From the NCBI GenBank assembly GCA_902702965.1, contig CACRXP010000001.1:3268159-3332158 (forward strand): 64,000 nt of DNA, read 5' to 3'. The notes below the pieces were generated by a model that was given only the letters and a program-made list of their open reading frames with translations, had not been told where the DNA came from and did no database searches. Made by a program: the position numbers and the translations under genes. Positions within the stretch are counted from its first letter, which is position 1, and each line of letters begins with the position of its first letter. The stretch comes from Spirometra erinaceieuropaei. Taxonomy: Eukaryota; Platyhelminthes; Cestoda; Diphyllobothriidea; Diphyllobothriidae. This document shows positions 23,891 through 36,439 of this stretch, in pieces.

Positions 23891-24289
23891 ACGCAGGAGA
23901 AGCAACCGTCTTGCCCTCGAAACCCCCCAAGTCTTCAGGAAACGGAAATCCATGATTTGACTATGTCCAGCGACATCACTACCATCCCGCCGCCGACTGA
24001 CTTCGGAGCTCAGACAAGTCAGATCGAGGATCCGCAATACCCCACAATAAGCCATGCAAGCATGCAGTGCAATAAATCGAACACAGGTTTAACCCGCCAG
24101 GCCAGTGTATCCCTCGACAAACCTGGGCAGCCGGGTGTTAACAACGTCACCTGGAGGCCTGGATCCGGCTGTCTTTCTGCAAGACTTCCATCTCAAAGAA
24201 TTTCACGCGCCAGCATCTTGCCAAACGGACAGTCCGCCTTCTCTAGAGACAACGAAAAGTCTGGCGTTCATTTCGACGTCTCCATGTGA
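23891..24289 (+). CDS. Receptor gene exon: C-terminal tail, likely terminal
   Basis: The acceptor 'cccttcatctctttag' is strong and the exon starts in phase 0, as the preceding exon requires. It encodes 132 residues (TQEKQPSCPRN..., 'SDITTIPPPTDFG', 'DPQYPTISHASM', ending 'SGVHFDVSM') and then TGA at 24287-24289. No convincing GT donor is present before the stop, so I take it as the last exon. 'acag|gtttaac' near 24086 and 'ccat|gtgaac' near 24283 are weak alternatives that would allow splicing onward. I did not see an AATAAA signal in the following 700 bp. Confidence 0.65.
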   Translation, partial: TQEKQPSCPRNPPSLQETEIHDLTMSSDITTIPPPTDFGAQTSQIEDPQYPTISHASMQCNKSNTGLTRQASVSLDKPGQPGVNNVTWRPGSGCLSARLPSQRISRASILPNGQSAFSRDNEKSGVHFDVSM

Positions 24290-25120
24290 ACACTGGTCGC
24301 AGTATTTTCTGTCCCTGGCGGGCTTTCTTCGCGTCTCCAGTGAGCGCCTTTTCTACTGCTGACAGATTTCCACAGCCTGCTGAGTCGAGATATGTTAGAC
24401 TCGATTTACCGTCCCTTCCAAACCCACCCTAAAATGAGGTCTTCACGTGGAGTGATCAATTACCTGGAGTGCCATTTCATATGCAAATAGATTCATCTAC
24501 TGCTCACACACTGCGAGAAGCGTTAAAGCCTCATCCGCCACCTCCTATCCCCCGGCTCACGCTCCGTCTGCCTTCCTAAACTGTCATTCATCACGACTGC
24601 GACTGACTCGTGGCGGTTATTTTGCTGAAATCGTTTTCTATCTTCTGTCGCGCGACCTTGACACACCTTGACAACGCGCACACGTGACACTCTAGCCTGT
24701 ACACGCTTCCCCTCCCCGTCCCTCTCTAACTCTTTTGTCTTCACTCTCTCCTTTTCGCTGCCCAAACTCTAAACCGAGACCTTTGTGAAGAGACAGGGAT
24801 GTTTAACGGCTTTCCTCTGAGATAACAGGCGAGTACGTCGATTGCTAACTCGAGCATACGTCCAGGGCCGAGAATTCCTCTTTATGCTTCTTAGTTCATT
24901 CTTGCATTCAGACTAGTTAACACGTTGTTAAGAAAATCAGGGAAGCAGGGCGAGCTCCAAGTCTGGCGTCATAGTTACGAACTCAATGACCCTATGATGG
25001 AGTAAACAAATTTGTGCTAAAGCAAAGAAACCTACGGCTGACCTCCTCATTTGAGATTCTTGTGCATGTCATCAGCTGAACCACTGCTACATCAGTTTTT
25101 CCACAAGAATCGAAAAAGGG
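24290..25120. other. Presumed 3' UTR and intergenic DNA
   Basis: This follows the proposed stop codon. It includes a pyrimidine-rich stretch (about 24530-24780) that gives a charged minus-strand frame by composition alone. Nothing else is recognised. Confidence 0.4.
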
Positions 25121-25129
25121 TCATATGTG

Positions 25130-25375
25130 ATTATGTAGCCGCACCTGATATAAACAAACCCCAGCCGCCTGTAATACGGGACCGGTGGCAATAGGGGTTT
25201 TTGCCGGTGGGACCGGGGAACGCACAGGCGTCGGGGTCAAGCAATTATATACAAAAAAGCTATTGGGAATGCGCGATTGTTCTTTGGATGGTTGAGAAAT
25301 AGTTGCCCTAACCCCTGGCCCTAACACCGAACCCTAACCCTTAACCCTAGCCTCAACTCTAACCCCAACTAAAAC
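25130..25375 (-). repeat. Dispersed element with short CCCTAA tract
   Basis: 'gccgcctgtaatacggga' near 25160 resembles the flank 'catctgtaatacggg' at 12502. The tract 'gccctaacccctggccct', then 'accctaacccttaacccta', runs to about 25370. Tract and flank together again suggest one dispersed repeat family. Confidence 0.55.
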
Positions 25376-26384
25376 AGTATTGTATTGTCCATCAGATGGG
25401 CCTATACAACCACATCCTATCCAAAAGAGACTGGATATTGGTCATTCACCACAGATGGCGGTGTTGCCGCAATAGGCCATCCGGCAGCGTTCCTTAAAGT
25501 AGCAGCCATAGCAGCGGATGTTCTGCGTCTAACTCCTGTGTGTGCTTAGCGCCACAATAATCACGGTTAAGTCTCGTTTTGGGTGAGAAGGGGAAAGGCA
25601 CCAGTGGGAGAAGTGTATTCTCTACCGAAACTCGGTGGCGGTCAGAGCCCCGACGCGCGGTCGGCTTTCGGCCTGCATGCGCGTCTACCAGCTGGCGTAA
25701 TGTGAGCATGTGTAAGTAAACGTCATATCAGAGGCAGTCAGTGTCAGCTTGGTCAGTTGACTGGGTGATAGGAGAGTTAGTGGACGTCCGTAATTGGCTG
25801 TCCCCGAGGCTCTGTGTGTGCTTAGTCCGGAAGCTCGAGAACTGTGATCACATGAGTTATCGCGCAATGGGGGCTACAGAGGTGCAAGGCGTTTACGCAC
25901 TTGAGGCAGTACAGATGTACTTCCACTGTACCAGTAAAAGATTGGTCCCCTTAAGCAGTAGAAGTGGGGAGCATCAGTGTGGTTTTGTTTCAGACAATAG
26001 TGTGCGCAGCCGGTGCTTATGTACCGAATAAGCCGGGGAATATTTGGGCACGAGCCTGTATGAATGAGGGATTATTAGTCATATAAATCATGCATGGTCC
26101 GGGTTTCTGTGCCTGTAGCGCGTTTCTCCGAGGCAGTTGTGGAGTGAGTCAGCAGTTTGACGTAACTGCCTGCTGGGCACGGAAGACGGATGCATGAGGG
26201 GGGGGAGGGTTCTATGTCTGGAAGCTTGTCAGTTGGCGGAATAATTCAGTCCTCGTGTGGGCATTTTGGCGTGATTGGAGGACTGGGGGTCGGACTCGAT
26301 ATCCCCTTCTCCGTGTGATCTCTGTGGCACTTTCATTCCTGTGAGATCCAAGCCGCCCTTTTAGCCTGGTACATGCTGTGTGAG

Positions 26385-26605
26385 CTAGGTCATGTGTGGC
26401 ACATGTGGACGGGCTGTTTAACTTCGTCAGCCACCGCGCCCGAGCCAGCCTCCGCTTGTTCTGATTCTGCCTTGCTGCCGAAACCAGGTAGGTTGTGGAG
26501 GAAGAAGTGCGGTAGAAGCTTCCGCACTTTAAGCCACTTCACGCGCAAATCACCACCCTGCACCCACCACGCCGTCGGGCGCACGATGGACATCATCACA
26601 TGCGT
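26385..26605 (+). repeat. Dispersed repeat R3, copy 1
   Basis: It shares the order 'gtgtggcac', a Cys/Pro-rich coding-like block, 'caggtaggttgtggagg', 'agtgcggtagaagc' and a distal 'gatggacatcatca' with 37685-38240 and, more weakly, 48690-48880. The three copies are diverged. I do not recognise the family. The 'caggtagg' looks like a splice donor, but because it recurs in repeat copies I do not call an exon. Confidence 0.5.
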
Positions 26606-29110
26606 CGTTTGAGCTGTCAGATGTTTGGTGTAAAATTCCGTGATTTGGTGGGATCGTCTGCCCTTTCACTTCTCAGTGGCTTCAAACAACTCGTACCAAA
26701 AGTTCAGCGGACCAGACTACGCAGTTTATGCCCGAGAAATCCAGTATTATCGTGTCGAGCATATTTAGTCATATCAAACATGACAAATCTATCAGAAATT
26801 ACATTGTCCACCACCGAGATAAATACTGTTTATGGAATAGTATACAACCAGAAGAGTCAACGTTTATGTGCCATCTTCGAAGAGACGAACTTTATCCAGA
26901 CCTAAGGGATGTGGTACTGCAATCTGAATCGTTCGCTTTGAGCCCAGCCGATTTCCAGCGCTCTAATGGCCCGTGAGAATTCGGGTTTTGTGAGTCGTAA
27001 TACACGCATAAGGATACGTACTCTCGGCGAGCTGAATCGAACATCTTTTATGGCCCTGTTTCGTAAACTGGATGTTTCCGTTCCGTTGTCGGATTAGATC
27101 ATTTAACGCTAATGCTTTTATAGGGAGTTCTCCCTTAATTCACCAACATCCGAATCAGTGGCGCAAACGCTTGTTCGTCAAACGCTCATTTGCCCCGGCG
27201 AAACTGGTCCGAGTTTACATACATCTCACATAATTACGGCCGATTACGGCGGTCGAATAATTCAAAAACGGACGTTTTATTTTAGTCTTTTTGGTAGACT
27301 CCACCAACATTGTAAAAGGGTGTCCACATTTTACTAAACAAGTTCAATAGGCCTGCATTGGTGGAGCATTTATCATTTTAGAAACAACACCTAACATTAA
27401 CTATGTGTCTGAGATCGCCCAACCGTGCGGCTTATACTCCAGACGAACAGACTCTAGCCGATTCCGATGTCGAATCTCAGGTTTTCTTTTATTGAATGAA
27501 GGATGCTGTAGGGCAGGCCTGCCTTCAGTATTCTGTCGCAGATGGTCGTTTGCTAACTCTTCTGCATTGTTTTAGCGCGTGAATATGTCCCAGAGACTGG
27601 ACGCTGTTTGTGCCTCCATGGGCACATGGATACGTAGAAGATAGTTTTCTATAACTTTCAAATTGTAAAGCAAACAGTGGATAAGAAAAGTCAATTACTT
27701 AAAATCAGTGAAATGTAGTCATTGTCAGGAAAGCTTTTAAAGCCTAAAAAGGTATTCCAAGATTTAGATGAACTAGTTTGCCAGTTGGTGCGCTTTTGGT
27801 CTAAATGGATGTTATTATTCAGAGATCATTCGTGTGCACTGTCCAATTCAAACTGCAGGACGGAAATGGATATTTATGTTCTGTCACAGGGCTATGGACC
27901 TGGAGCCCGTTCAGGCTGTCGCGTTGCAACAAGTAATTAATAGTCAGAAAGGGCCGTTGGCAAGGGCCAAGGGCATGAAATGGCCACTTCTTGCTTATGT
28001 GCTATTATCAGACAGTGGCACCTCGTTTCCGGGCTGTTACTCGAAAGTATGAACCCGTATGAGTTAGAAAGGGGATACCACCCCGAGCAGCACCGCCTAA
28101 CTTGGAGAAATAAACTAGTACTGATCATTCCACTGTCCAGGGCTTTGTTCAAAACACTTCTGTCGGGTCACGACAAAACCAACATCAGACAAATTGTGGA
28201 ACTGGGCCCGTACTACTATTATGTTACAATTTTCCTGGCCATTGCAGCCGGAAAGTTTGCTTAAGCTGTGAAGTATTGAAGACATTCATGTGTGTTGTCC
28301 GTGTTCTTTTGCGACAGAGTATATCTCCGGTTGGAATGCGGGTCTCGGACACCTCAGCCGCGTCAGTCGGAATAAATAAGGCCTTTGAAGCATTGGTTTT
28401 TGGTTCTTACTTCCCTCAACTCATTTGAGTTAAAGTTGGAGGCTATTGTGATTAAGGTTACCTGACAGTATTGACAAATACACCACAATTTGTTTTATGC
28501 TTCAAGAAGAACGGAAGCAACTGAACTGAAGAATACCGAACTCACGCAAGCGTCGGACTGCTAGGTATACACGCAAACAGAAGACGGCAGTTTTCTTATG
28601 GTAGAGTAAGATCTCTTAGGGCGGAACTGTGAATGGCTGAAATGTGTTATATGTGTTAATGCTCGTGTAGAGATTTAATTTAGGATGATTTCTCTGTGTT
28701 CTCCTTCATTTCATATGAATGTTTAACATTTGTAAGTTGCGGAAAGTGCTTGCTCCCTCAAGAGCACCGAATATGACAGTGAATATTTTCATAAATTTTT
28801 ACTACTCCAGATCATCCTACTGACCAATAAAGCTAATTCTGGCACCTTAATCAAAAGGCTTTCTGATTGTTTTCAATTGTTTTGTAGAGTTTTGGTTGTT
28901 CTTAGCTAGTTTATGATGCTTTCCAGTGCTCCCGATTTACTGTTTTGACTGGTGGCCGGAAGTCAGCTTCTTGCTTAACGTGAAGACGGCATGAGTTCTC
29001 ACGGTTTCTTTCACGAACTTGACTCCCATCTTCGTTGTCATCTCCACTATTTCAACCGATTGTATTGTCCAGTTTGTGTCTATTCTCTAGCACTCAGTCC
29101 TCAGGTTCCT
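26606..29110. other. No supported gene
   Basis: Frames at 26728-26976 (82 codons) and 27980-28264 (94 codons) are open but have no recognisable domain or good splice context. No repeat family was identified. Confidence 0.4.
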
Positions 29111-29330
29111 TGGCAGCACCCGGGTCCACGTTATATTATAGATCATTAGCCGTCAGCTAAATGAGGGATCAAACGGCTTCCTTGCCACTGAAGCCCGACC
29201 CCTGTGTTGGGGAGCGTTCAGGAACCTGGATCGATCGCCTCACCCCGATCCTACTTGGTATATACTCAGATCTGTAGTCTAACCTCGAGCACTTTACTAC
29301 TAAGTCACCTTTTCACCTTCAGGGTAGATA
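29110..29330 (-). mobile_element. Possible tRNA-related SINE (family 3)
   Basis: On the minus strand, 'ttagtagtaaagtgctcgag' resembles a pol III A box with D arm. It is followed about 60 bp later by 'gcgatcgatccaggttcc', which resembles a B box, and then by a body with 'ctgaacgctcccc' and 'gggtcgggcttcagtggca'. There is only one copy in the window, so this rests on the promoter-like layout alone. Confidence 0.35.
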
Positions 29331-29860
29331 CTCGCGGCAGTTTTACCCTGCGCTTACGAGAATCTCGTCGTTAGTCCTCAATCCCTATGAAAATTTATGC
29401 GGTCTTTCTCCATACTTCCCAGCAGCCACCGTCACTGAATCTTATTCCAAAAACTACCTAGAGGCTTTCGGTCCTACCTCCTGTCAGAGCAACCGAGTAC
29501 ACCAGCCGTTCCGAATTGTTTCGGATGGCTTCATAATCTTATACATTCAGCCTGGTGACAGGGAAGAGGGCGCAATTGTGGGCCGTCTAAGGTCTGCCGT
29601 CCCATATTCTCCTGCGAATGTGTCCCGCGCTCCTTCATCTCCCCTGCCCCTCCCCTAGCCTCTTTTCATCGTCTGCGTACACTTCTCTCGTCGGCTATTG
29701 CCGATGCCAACGCATCGCTGCCTAAAGTTGGACCTGCTTTAATGCTTTGACCTCGCTCAACGTCTCATTATATGTATTTCTGCATTGTACTAGTTCTTTG
29801 GCTTCGCTCGCAACTGGGGTTACGCGGATCTGGACGCAAATTTGCGTGCTGTATTTTTAG

Positions 29861-29957
29861 ACAACACCAGATGCTGTCGCCTCAGCCCTACGCAGACGCA
29901 ACTGCTAACGCAATGTCAACCGATAATTCCGTCTTTCAACGACTGTCACCGCTCTGA
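29861..29957 (+). CDS. Possible short terminal exon
   Basis: A pyrimidine-rich acceptor ('gctgtatttttag') is followed in phase 2 by about 31 residues ('QHQMLSPQPYADATANAMS', ending 'QRLSPL') and TGA at 29955-29957. The composition (Gln, Ser, Pro, Ala) resembles the receptor tail. It could be an alternative last exon if 23891-24289 used the weak phase-2 donor at about 24283. A second frame over the same DNA is also open, so the call is weak. Confidence 0.3.
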
Positions 29958-30476
29958 GGCTCCCAGCGGCTGGCATCTCTTTTTTCATAATCTTTTAACG
30001 TCATCAAACAGGAGCTTTCTGATCTCCGCACCGTGCCTGATCTCCCTATCGTAGCTTCTGTAGCTCGTTCCTGGCATTGAGGTTTTGAAAATATATAATA
30101 TTCATTTGCTGTCGAAGTTGTTGTAATAAAGGGGCTGCCAATTCTCAATACTGACATCTCAGTGTGGAGAATGTGCCCAGCAAACCTCGTCCCGACTTAC
30201 AAGTTATTCCGCAAATTTGAAGTTATAAGTGTTGGACTAAACAATAAGATTATCCATTTTCTTGATCTGTTATTTTTGTTAAAAACATAGCTGCCTACAC
30301 AAAATACGCAGGCAGGTATAAAACAAAGCGTTAGCTACATCGAATGGGTAAAATACAAGCAAAATTACAAACTGAGTCCCCGATATTCAAGAAACTTCTT
30401 AGCTTTATGTAAAAGTAAGAACAGATTTGGTGCAGCGACCGACGATAGTAAAGACTATACTCACTCGTTTCGATAA

Positions 30477-30923
30477 AGCACCCCCGAGAAGTATTCCTGC
30501 TATGGAAGCACTGAATTTATTTGTCAAACATCATACCAAACACGCTCGTATGAATATAAAAAGGAAAGAAAAAAGCGCGTAAAAGCTGTGTTACGGGAGG
30601 TTGGTATATCGAACAATAAGGGGGGAGGCGGCAACACGATAAGGAATAACGCTACGAATGAAACTGATCTTTCTGGTGTGGGGGATGGTCGCGATACGTT
30701 CGTTAGATTACCTGTGAGGAGTGCATCGCTGAGGGAAACTAAAAAGGAGGGTTTTGCGGATGCTGACTTCGAACGACAGATAAAGAAAATATCTGCGGCG
30801 AGTGCAGGTTGTGGGGAAGGAACTCAGCGGAGAGACTCCGGCACCTCCACCGACACAAGATCACACAGTTTCCCTCCTGAGTTGACGCCAAAAAGTAAAT
30901 TCAATCCATTCTTAACAACCTAG
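30477..30923 (+). CDS. Open coding-like segment, unknown protein C-terminus
   Basis: The frame is open for about 148 codons to TAG at 30921-30923. It has a basic patch ('YEYKKERKKRVKAVLREVG'), a Gly run, then a polar Ser/Thr/Arg-rich stretch ('RLPVRSASLRETKKEGFAD', 'RRDSGTSTDTRSHSFPPEL') ending 'KFNPFLTT'. The composition is more like a disordered cytoplasmic or signalling region than random AT-rich DNA. No initiating ATG is in frame near the start, so it would be a 3' exon, but I see no clear acceptor. An AATAAA lies at about 31344-31349. I do not recognise the family. Confidence 0.35.
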   Translation, partial: STPEKYSCYGSTEFICQTSYQTRSYEYKKERKKRVKAVLREVGISNNKGGGGNTIRNNATNETDLSGVGDGRDTFVRLPVRSASLRETKKEGFADADFERQIKKISAASAGCGEGTQRRDSGTSTDTRSHSFPPELTPKSKFNPFLTT

Positions 30924-32949
30924 TCCGATTTGTGGAGCATTAAATGGCAATAACAAAAGATATCGATTGGTGGTAACATATTAGACTACCTCAACATTTT
31001 TCTAAACTATTTCAGCTGCTTCCAACCACTGCACATTTACATCCACGGCACTTTTTGTGGTTTTACCATGCTGGCGTCCGGTCGTCTCGCTTTATACACT
31101 ACACATGAAGTAAAAGGCCAGTCCCCCTTTCATTTGGTTTTGCTGTCAATGTGCACATTTTCTGAATCATTGTTAATCAGTACCGCATTTCCTATTCCTT
31201 CACTGTTTTATATAATTTTTGGCAAATGACTATATTTTTCAGGGTGTTGATGTGCAGTTAAGTCTGTAGTTCTATTTTTCTACACTTTTAGACTCTTCCT
31301 CAAGCGTTTCGCCCCATTTACCATTTATTGTTTTCATGTGAGCAATAAAGGAATCGTCCTGCCCTCAGTCATTCCCCTTTCTAACAACTGTAGCTGAAGT
31401 TGACTGCGTCCAATGCCAGAAAATTTGTGAAACAGTGGTGGCAACCGCTTTTGGAGGCTCATTAATCAAGCTCAAGTGGTGTCCAACCGGTGTGTGCTGC
31501 AGTTGTCGATAGATGGTGTCCAGGCGGCCCGTGTTTTATTCTGAAGGGGAGTGGTGTTCAAGGAGCTCATGGACAGCTGCAATTCCGTGGACGTACGTAT
31601 GCTCAAACTGAAGTCTGTCGAGTAGCAGCAACCACGCGCGTCTAGAACAGCTCGCCAAATAGCCGAATAGCCTTGACGCAAAGGGGCCTTGAACAAGGAC
31701 GCTTGACATAGTCGTGATAGATTGTAACGTCCCACGAACTATATAGTGTTGTTTGAATGAAGTGACACTACCTGTGCGGACCTAGATAGTGGTGGAGTAG
31801 CTTTATGTCGGTGAAAACGGCCGGAGCCTTTCCTCCCATTACCGTCGACCCCTTGCCACAACTCGCCGCAACGCTCGTTTCTCTCCGTCCTCTCTCTTTC
31901 CCTCTACGCCGGCACCTCCCTCAGCCCTCCCGCGCGGTTGCCCACGGTTCTACTTTCCCCACCGGTCGTTTAGAAAATATGTCAATGTCGCCTTGCCATC
32001 CAGACAGATCAGTACTTTGCTGTAATTTATTCCGTTTGTACATTTAACCATTATTACATGTATCACCAGTTGCCATCTCTCCCTATTATACTTTTAAGTC
32101 TACCTAACTCTTCTCCCCTTTCGTATGAACAAGTCTTATGAGGCGTTAACGACTCTATCCAGGTCGGTCCTAGCCAGGACCTATTCCTAGTGCATCGCTG
32201 CCTCGGTGTATCCTGTCATTGACGTCTTCGGCCGCTGCAGGCTGTCAGCGACAGAGTCTGTCAAACTGCCACGTATTTCCATCAAAGTTAGTGATATTGT
32301 CAGTCCTTTCGGAAATACATTATATCATTATGTTACTATGGATCACGATTCGAGCTCAGAGATCTGGAATAATATTGCTTTTGACCTTCGAACAATTTGC
32401 TCCGCCCAAGTTTGTTTAAAACTATATATGGTGTCACGCCTCATACAAATACTGGTCTTTCACATTGTCGCCATCCTTTGTAAGATGTTGAGGTCGAGGT
32501 TCTCAACACCCAATCAAGGCATTGCCTTCTTTGCCTGTTGTATGTCCAATGCCAGCACGGTATGCGGTACTCATTTTAAAAATTCCATAACAACTTGATT
32601 TTCAAGAGTTACAGTAAGGTCATGTCATTAGAATAAGTGCAGATATACCTACCATACATTTACTAGCATTTTTGGCTATATAACTTTATACATATTTTGC
32701 ACGGTTTCTGGGTGCAGTCGTTTTTCCTCCTGAAGTTCCTCGAACAACTACTACTATATCAATAAACTAACGTGTAATTTGTTTTCCAGCACATCTGAAT
32801 AGATCTGAATTGCCATATGCGATTTATTGATGAACATATGCATCCAAATTTGCTATTTTTCCCTGGAAAGTGTGCGTACTTTCTGATGTTAAAATATGTT
32901 GAAAAACAAAGCATGCTCAGTTGTCTACTGTTAGTTATCTTTCACTCGA
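30924..32949. other. No recognisable feature
   Basis: Frames such as 32206-32598 (130 codons) lack recognisable domains and acceptor/donor support. No repeat copies were recognised. Confidence 0.4.
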
Positions 32950-32999
32950 GTCCTCAATGAAAACAAGCCAAGGATCCTTGGCTTGTTTTCATTGAGGAC
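32950..32999. repeat. Perfect 50-bp palindrome
   Basis: A spacerless inverted repeat of 25 bp per arm starts 'gtcctcaatgaaaacaagcc' and is centred on GGATCC between 32974 and 32975. Both arms are identical. The symmetry stops at 32949/33000. It lies 99 bp before an assembly gap. Confidence 0.95.
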
Positions 33000-33098
33000 G
33001 TTCACGAAATGGAGTAGTAGATTTTCTGGATTACAGAGTCTCTAATTTGCAGCCCAAAGCAAGAAAAAGTGACCACTGAGTGATCGTGGCACAAAAAG

Positions 33099-33438
33099 NN
33101 NNNNNNNNNNNNNNNNNNNNNNNNNNNNNNNNNNNNNNNNNNNNNNNNNNNNNNNNNNNNNNNNNNNNNNNNNNNNNNNNNNNNNNNNNNNNNNNNNNNN
33201 NNNNNNNNNNNNNNNNNNNNNNNNNNNNNNNNNNNNNNNNNNNNNNNNNNNNNNNNNNNNNNNNNNNNNNNNNNNNNNNNNNNNNNNNNNNNNNNNNNNN
33301 NNNNNNNNNNNNNNNNNNNNNNNNNNNNNNNNNNNNNNNNNNNNNNNNNNNNNNNNNNNNNNNNNNNNNNNNNNNNNNNNNNNNNNNNNNNNNNNNNNNN
33401 NNNNNNNNNNNNNNNNNNNNNNNNNNNNNNNNNNNNNN
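33099..33438. other. Assembly gap (N)
   Basis: A run of 340 N is the largest gap in the window. Frames spanning it are not real. Confidence 1.
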
Positions 33439-36237
33439 GATGCGACCCCCGTGTTTGTCCAGCGCCTTTACCGCATGACCCGTTAGGAATGATTAAATGA
33501 TACAATTACTATTACAGTAGATTGATAAAATTGGTTGGTGTTGATTTTGGGTTAGCCCAAGAGGCATCAACTCATAAATTCCATCCGATTTGCAAAAAGA
33601 GCACCGAATGAGTGGAGGAGTGCAGATATGCGCTCCACGCCGTGGTTTTGAGACTTTAAATGATGGTATCCTGATAAATGAGGTCCTCCCGTCCAGTTGT
33701 TGATTGGAGCAAGTGATTGTCAAAGTACTGCGTCCACTCATAAATTAAGATGCGAAACCGAGTTCCCCGGTTGTTTACGCAACAGAATAGAAATGCCTGA
33801 GCAATTTCGTTGGCGGCTTCATAAGAACGGTGTCTGGGAGTTTCTATTTTGGAATATTTATACCGTCTTCAGTCATCCTTGATGAACAACACCATATTGA
33901 TCTTAATCATAAGCCCACTGCGTTTGTTTCTACAGACTGTTTTTCTTGTCGGTTACGGTCTGACAAATAGTAACCCCCGAAGTCTCGTCTACCGGGTGTC
34001 GCAACGCGCTTACTCCAGCAATAAGATCTGACCGCTATGGGCTTTTTGATTTGTAAGAACGCGTTTGTGCATGCCTATGCGTAAATTTGCCTCTTCCTTA
34101 TGACCACGGTAACGGTGTGAACATTATCGCATCCAACCAAATACTGGTCAGCATTATCCAAGGTCATACCTGCCACTGATTTGTTTTTAATCTCCGTTTA
34201 ACGATGTCCCTGCGACTTCTCACTCACTGCCGGTTTACACATTCGTACGTCTTTTACAACATGCTCATTCATAGCTTTCCTTCCTCAGGTCTGCACGGTA
34301 AATTCGAGTGGATGTGAAACATTTTTGTGGAAGTAAAGCTTACCGATCCGAGCTCTTTGCAGTCTGCAGATGGCTCGTTCAGTCAGGGCTTTCATGGGCT
34401 TTCCGGGTGTTTTCAAGCGTTTGCCAACTAAGGTACATTCCGCGATGAAAGAAGACGGGAGTTGGAATTTCTGACTTATTTTCTTGTACACTACGCCATT
34501 TAGCTCGCTGCATAGGCGCGATCGTTTTTCTGACTCTATTGGCTGCGGCCTTTATGCTTAGCGTAGCGCGTGAGCGAGATTGCCATCCGTCCCCCGACAG
34601 CTTGACTTGTCGGTCATATGCAGCTGGTTTAGGCAGTTGCGGGTGCTAAATATCCTCTGGGCGCTGAATAAAGTGACAGCATCGATGTGCTACTCCGCAT
34701 AAAAAAGCAATCTAACCAGTAAACATACCCACCAACCCGTATACGTCGGATTGGACGGTGGGTGTCATCAGTCTACGTTTGAAGCGTCTTCCTGGGCGTA
34801 TGTCACTTGCTCAGCCACTGACGCGTAGGAGATACTGACATCTATCACATAAAGAAGCCTGACACGACCAGTAATAATAGAACCAGAATTTCCCTTCTAC
34901 TCTATGGCGAGACCCCTTTCTGATTGGCGGATAACCTTATACAGGCAACGTCCCAAGCATATATACATCTGCGGGGATAAAAGAGCCGACCATTGACACT
35001 GATAGCTTACTTCAATGGGTTTCCGCTAGGCGCTATGCGTGCGTTTACAGTTTTGTTTGTGTTACAACTGGGACCTGCTGTCTGTGCTTGGTTTTCTGTA
35101 CATTACGATCATCAATTGGCCATGTGGTTGGCGACAGTAGTCATTTATGAACAGAAATATTTTGGCTCCTTCATCGTGGCTTATAGATTTTGAATGGTTG
35201 AGCTCCGTTCTCCTTTGCAACATTCAATTTTGTCCTGCTAAATTATAACTGTGGCCTTACCAAGTCAGCGCGCATTTGTATTCGTACACCTTAAACATTC
35301 ATCCTTAAAGACTGCCTCGATTCTAGGTCAGCAAACTAAGAAACTAATCGGGGTGCCTTTGTCTTGAGCATATCCGACCCCGTCAAAGGTCACTGTTCCG
35401 CAAGATCTGAGGTCCTGAACTGTGGGCTGACCATCATCCTCGCCATAGTTCTGATGCGGCAAGCTACTGAGTCTTTCCACTGCCAGGATCTATGATATTG
35501 AAGTGAAAAGGGTGATGGCATAAAATGACACTTTTCTCTCCTCTGATTTAATTGTGACTCGACCCATTTGGTCCGGGAATTGCTCCGCTAGGCAAACCAC
35601 TGCTCCTATGGACTTGGCCATTTGTCAGTCTTTGGTGGTCGTGACTACTTTTCTTTAGTCATGCCAGAATTCTAGTTATTCTTGCGACAGAATTACTGAT
35701 CCTATAGAATTCGTTATCTTTCGGGAGAACTGGGGCTTTGCTTCGGTAGTTCGCCTTGTCAGCAGACAATATGTCAATTTGAACTCCTTCAAATCCTTCC
35801 CTAGTAGTGCATGGGTTTAAGGTGTGATCTCAGCAACGAAGTGAATTTATATCTAGGAAGAGCTTTCGACTTCCCTGTGATTTCCGTCTGACTCAGCACT
35901 AGCCCGAAGGAAATAGAACGCTGACCGTGTCGGCATCGGATTCACATTGAATGACCTTTGTTGGAGCCTTCGTAGACCATTTCTATGAAATTTTATGCAC
36001 AAGCATTTTTTAGCCTCTGGGACTCGGGTGGTTTGTAATCCCCTATGTCTCATTGGTAGTTCCATGCCACCGTCGCCCCAAAGATGTTACTATGTGCCCC
36101 ATTGTGATGATACTCGCTTCCTTGTGTTTTGGTCCCCATATATATGCCTCTTTAATCGGAGGTGCCAGTCTTGGAGAAACAGTCTTCCCCCAACAGCGAC
36201 CCCGCCACAGCGTTTTCTGCCCAGCGCTTTCGCATAG
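33439..36237. other. No recognisable feature
   Basis: Only short unsupported frames are present. I identified no exon, RNA gene or repeat. Confidence 0.4.
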
Positions 36238-36326
36238 GTAGTAGTGAAGGAGATATTGAGCTGCAATCGCTCACAACTAAGCCGCACCCCTTTGACCGCC
36301 AAAGGTCGGAGGACGGCAGCAGATAA
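36238..36326 (+). CDS. Possible short terminal exon
   Basis: It follows a 'tgcccagcgctttcgcatag' acceptor-like tract. In phase 1 it reads 'SSEGDIELQSLTTKPHPFD' and 'RQRSEDGSR' before TAA at 36324-36326. The acidic/polar composition is protein-like, but it is only 29 residues, has no homology and no assigned partner exon. Confidence 0.25.
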
Positions 36327-36439
36327 AAATGCTCAATCTGAACAGGCAGGAGCCAGCTACGTCGACAGTGGGAGTGTGCCTCTGAATCTGCGTCTTTCTA
36401 GCAACCTGCAAAAATCACACTCGCTAACAAATCATTGCT

